A stretch of 5,937 nucleotides of DNA, from assembly GCA_011330545.1 (NCBI GenBank), contig DRQI01000344.1, positions 1-5,937 on the forward strand, given 5' to 3'. Source of the stretch: Flavobacteriia bacterium. Lineage in GTDB: Bacteria > Bacteroidota > Bacteroidia > Flavobacteriales > Flavobacteriaceae. The notes beneath the pieces were generated by a model. The model saw nothing but the letters and a program-made list of their open reading frames with translations. It searched no databases and was not told the origin of the DNA. The stretch's first letter is position 1. The number at the start of each line of letters is the position of its first letter. Position numbers and translations under genes: made by a program. Of this stretch, positions 5,908 to 5,937 are shown piece after piece.

Positions 5908-5926
5908 AAAAGAATTTCATTCTTTT
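5908..5926 (+). terminator. Weak AT-rich hairpin, possible terminator
   Basis: AAAAGAAT (5908-5915) and ATTCTTTT (5919-5926) pair perfectly around TTC, and a further TTT follows after one G. The stem holds only one G-C pair, so it is thermodynamically weak. It could end transcription coming from nhaD or, read the other way, from a gene beyond the right edge. No other good terminator follows nhaD; a 6-bp hairpin at 5683-5698 is also weak. Confidence 0.2.
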
Positions 5927-5937
5927 GTTTAAAACTA

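Noticed and set aside
5700..5937. Possible CRISPR array or RNA gene in the repeat-rich tail
   Set aside because: The repeats are diverged, change orientation and have no regular spacing, and no tRNA- or rRNA-like structure is visible.

Overview
The window looks like ordinary chromosome from a member of the Bacteroidota, most likely of the Flavobacteriia. The evidence is the AT-rich intergenic DNA, the lack of Shine-Dalgarno sequences in front of the genes, promoter -7 boxes close to TAnnTTTG, and proteins whose wording matches Bacteroidota family members as I remember them. No database search was possible, so the taxonomic call is an inference.

Layout from left to right. At 1-317 on the minus strand lies the N-terminal part of a secreted alpha/beta-hydrolase esterase that runs off the left edge. 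Upstream of it, on the same strand, is a complete acyl-CoA dehydrogenase (399-1541). The 81-bp gap between the two holds a strong 35-bp hairpin. A 177-bp divergent intergenic region then leads to anmK (1719-2792, plus strand), encoding anhydro-N-acetylmuramic acid kinase. Its 3' end overlaps by 20 bp the 3' end of a convergent class I/II aminotransferase (2773-4101, minus strand). A very AT-rich divergent region (4102-4269) with palindromes precedes an NhaD-type Na+/H+ antiporter (4270-5652, plus strand). The last 285 bp (5653-5937) contain no gene. They hold a small element with terminal inverted repeats, nested among scattered TCATTCTGA-type repeats.

The genes do not form one pathway. They cover cell-wall recycling (anmK), fatty-acid or branched-chain acyl-CoA oxidation, amino-acid transamination, Na+/pH homeostasis and an extracytoplasmic esterase. 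Strand changes split them into at least four transcription units; only the dehydrogenase and esterase could share a transcript.

I found no evidence of a novel multigene system. The points most worth a second look are the MITE-like 3' tail, the strand-asymmetric hairpin at 341-375, the palindromes in the two divergent promoter regions, the FDICPVN variant of the AnmK catalytic motif, and the start codon of the aminotransferase.
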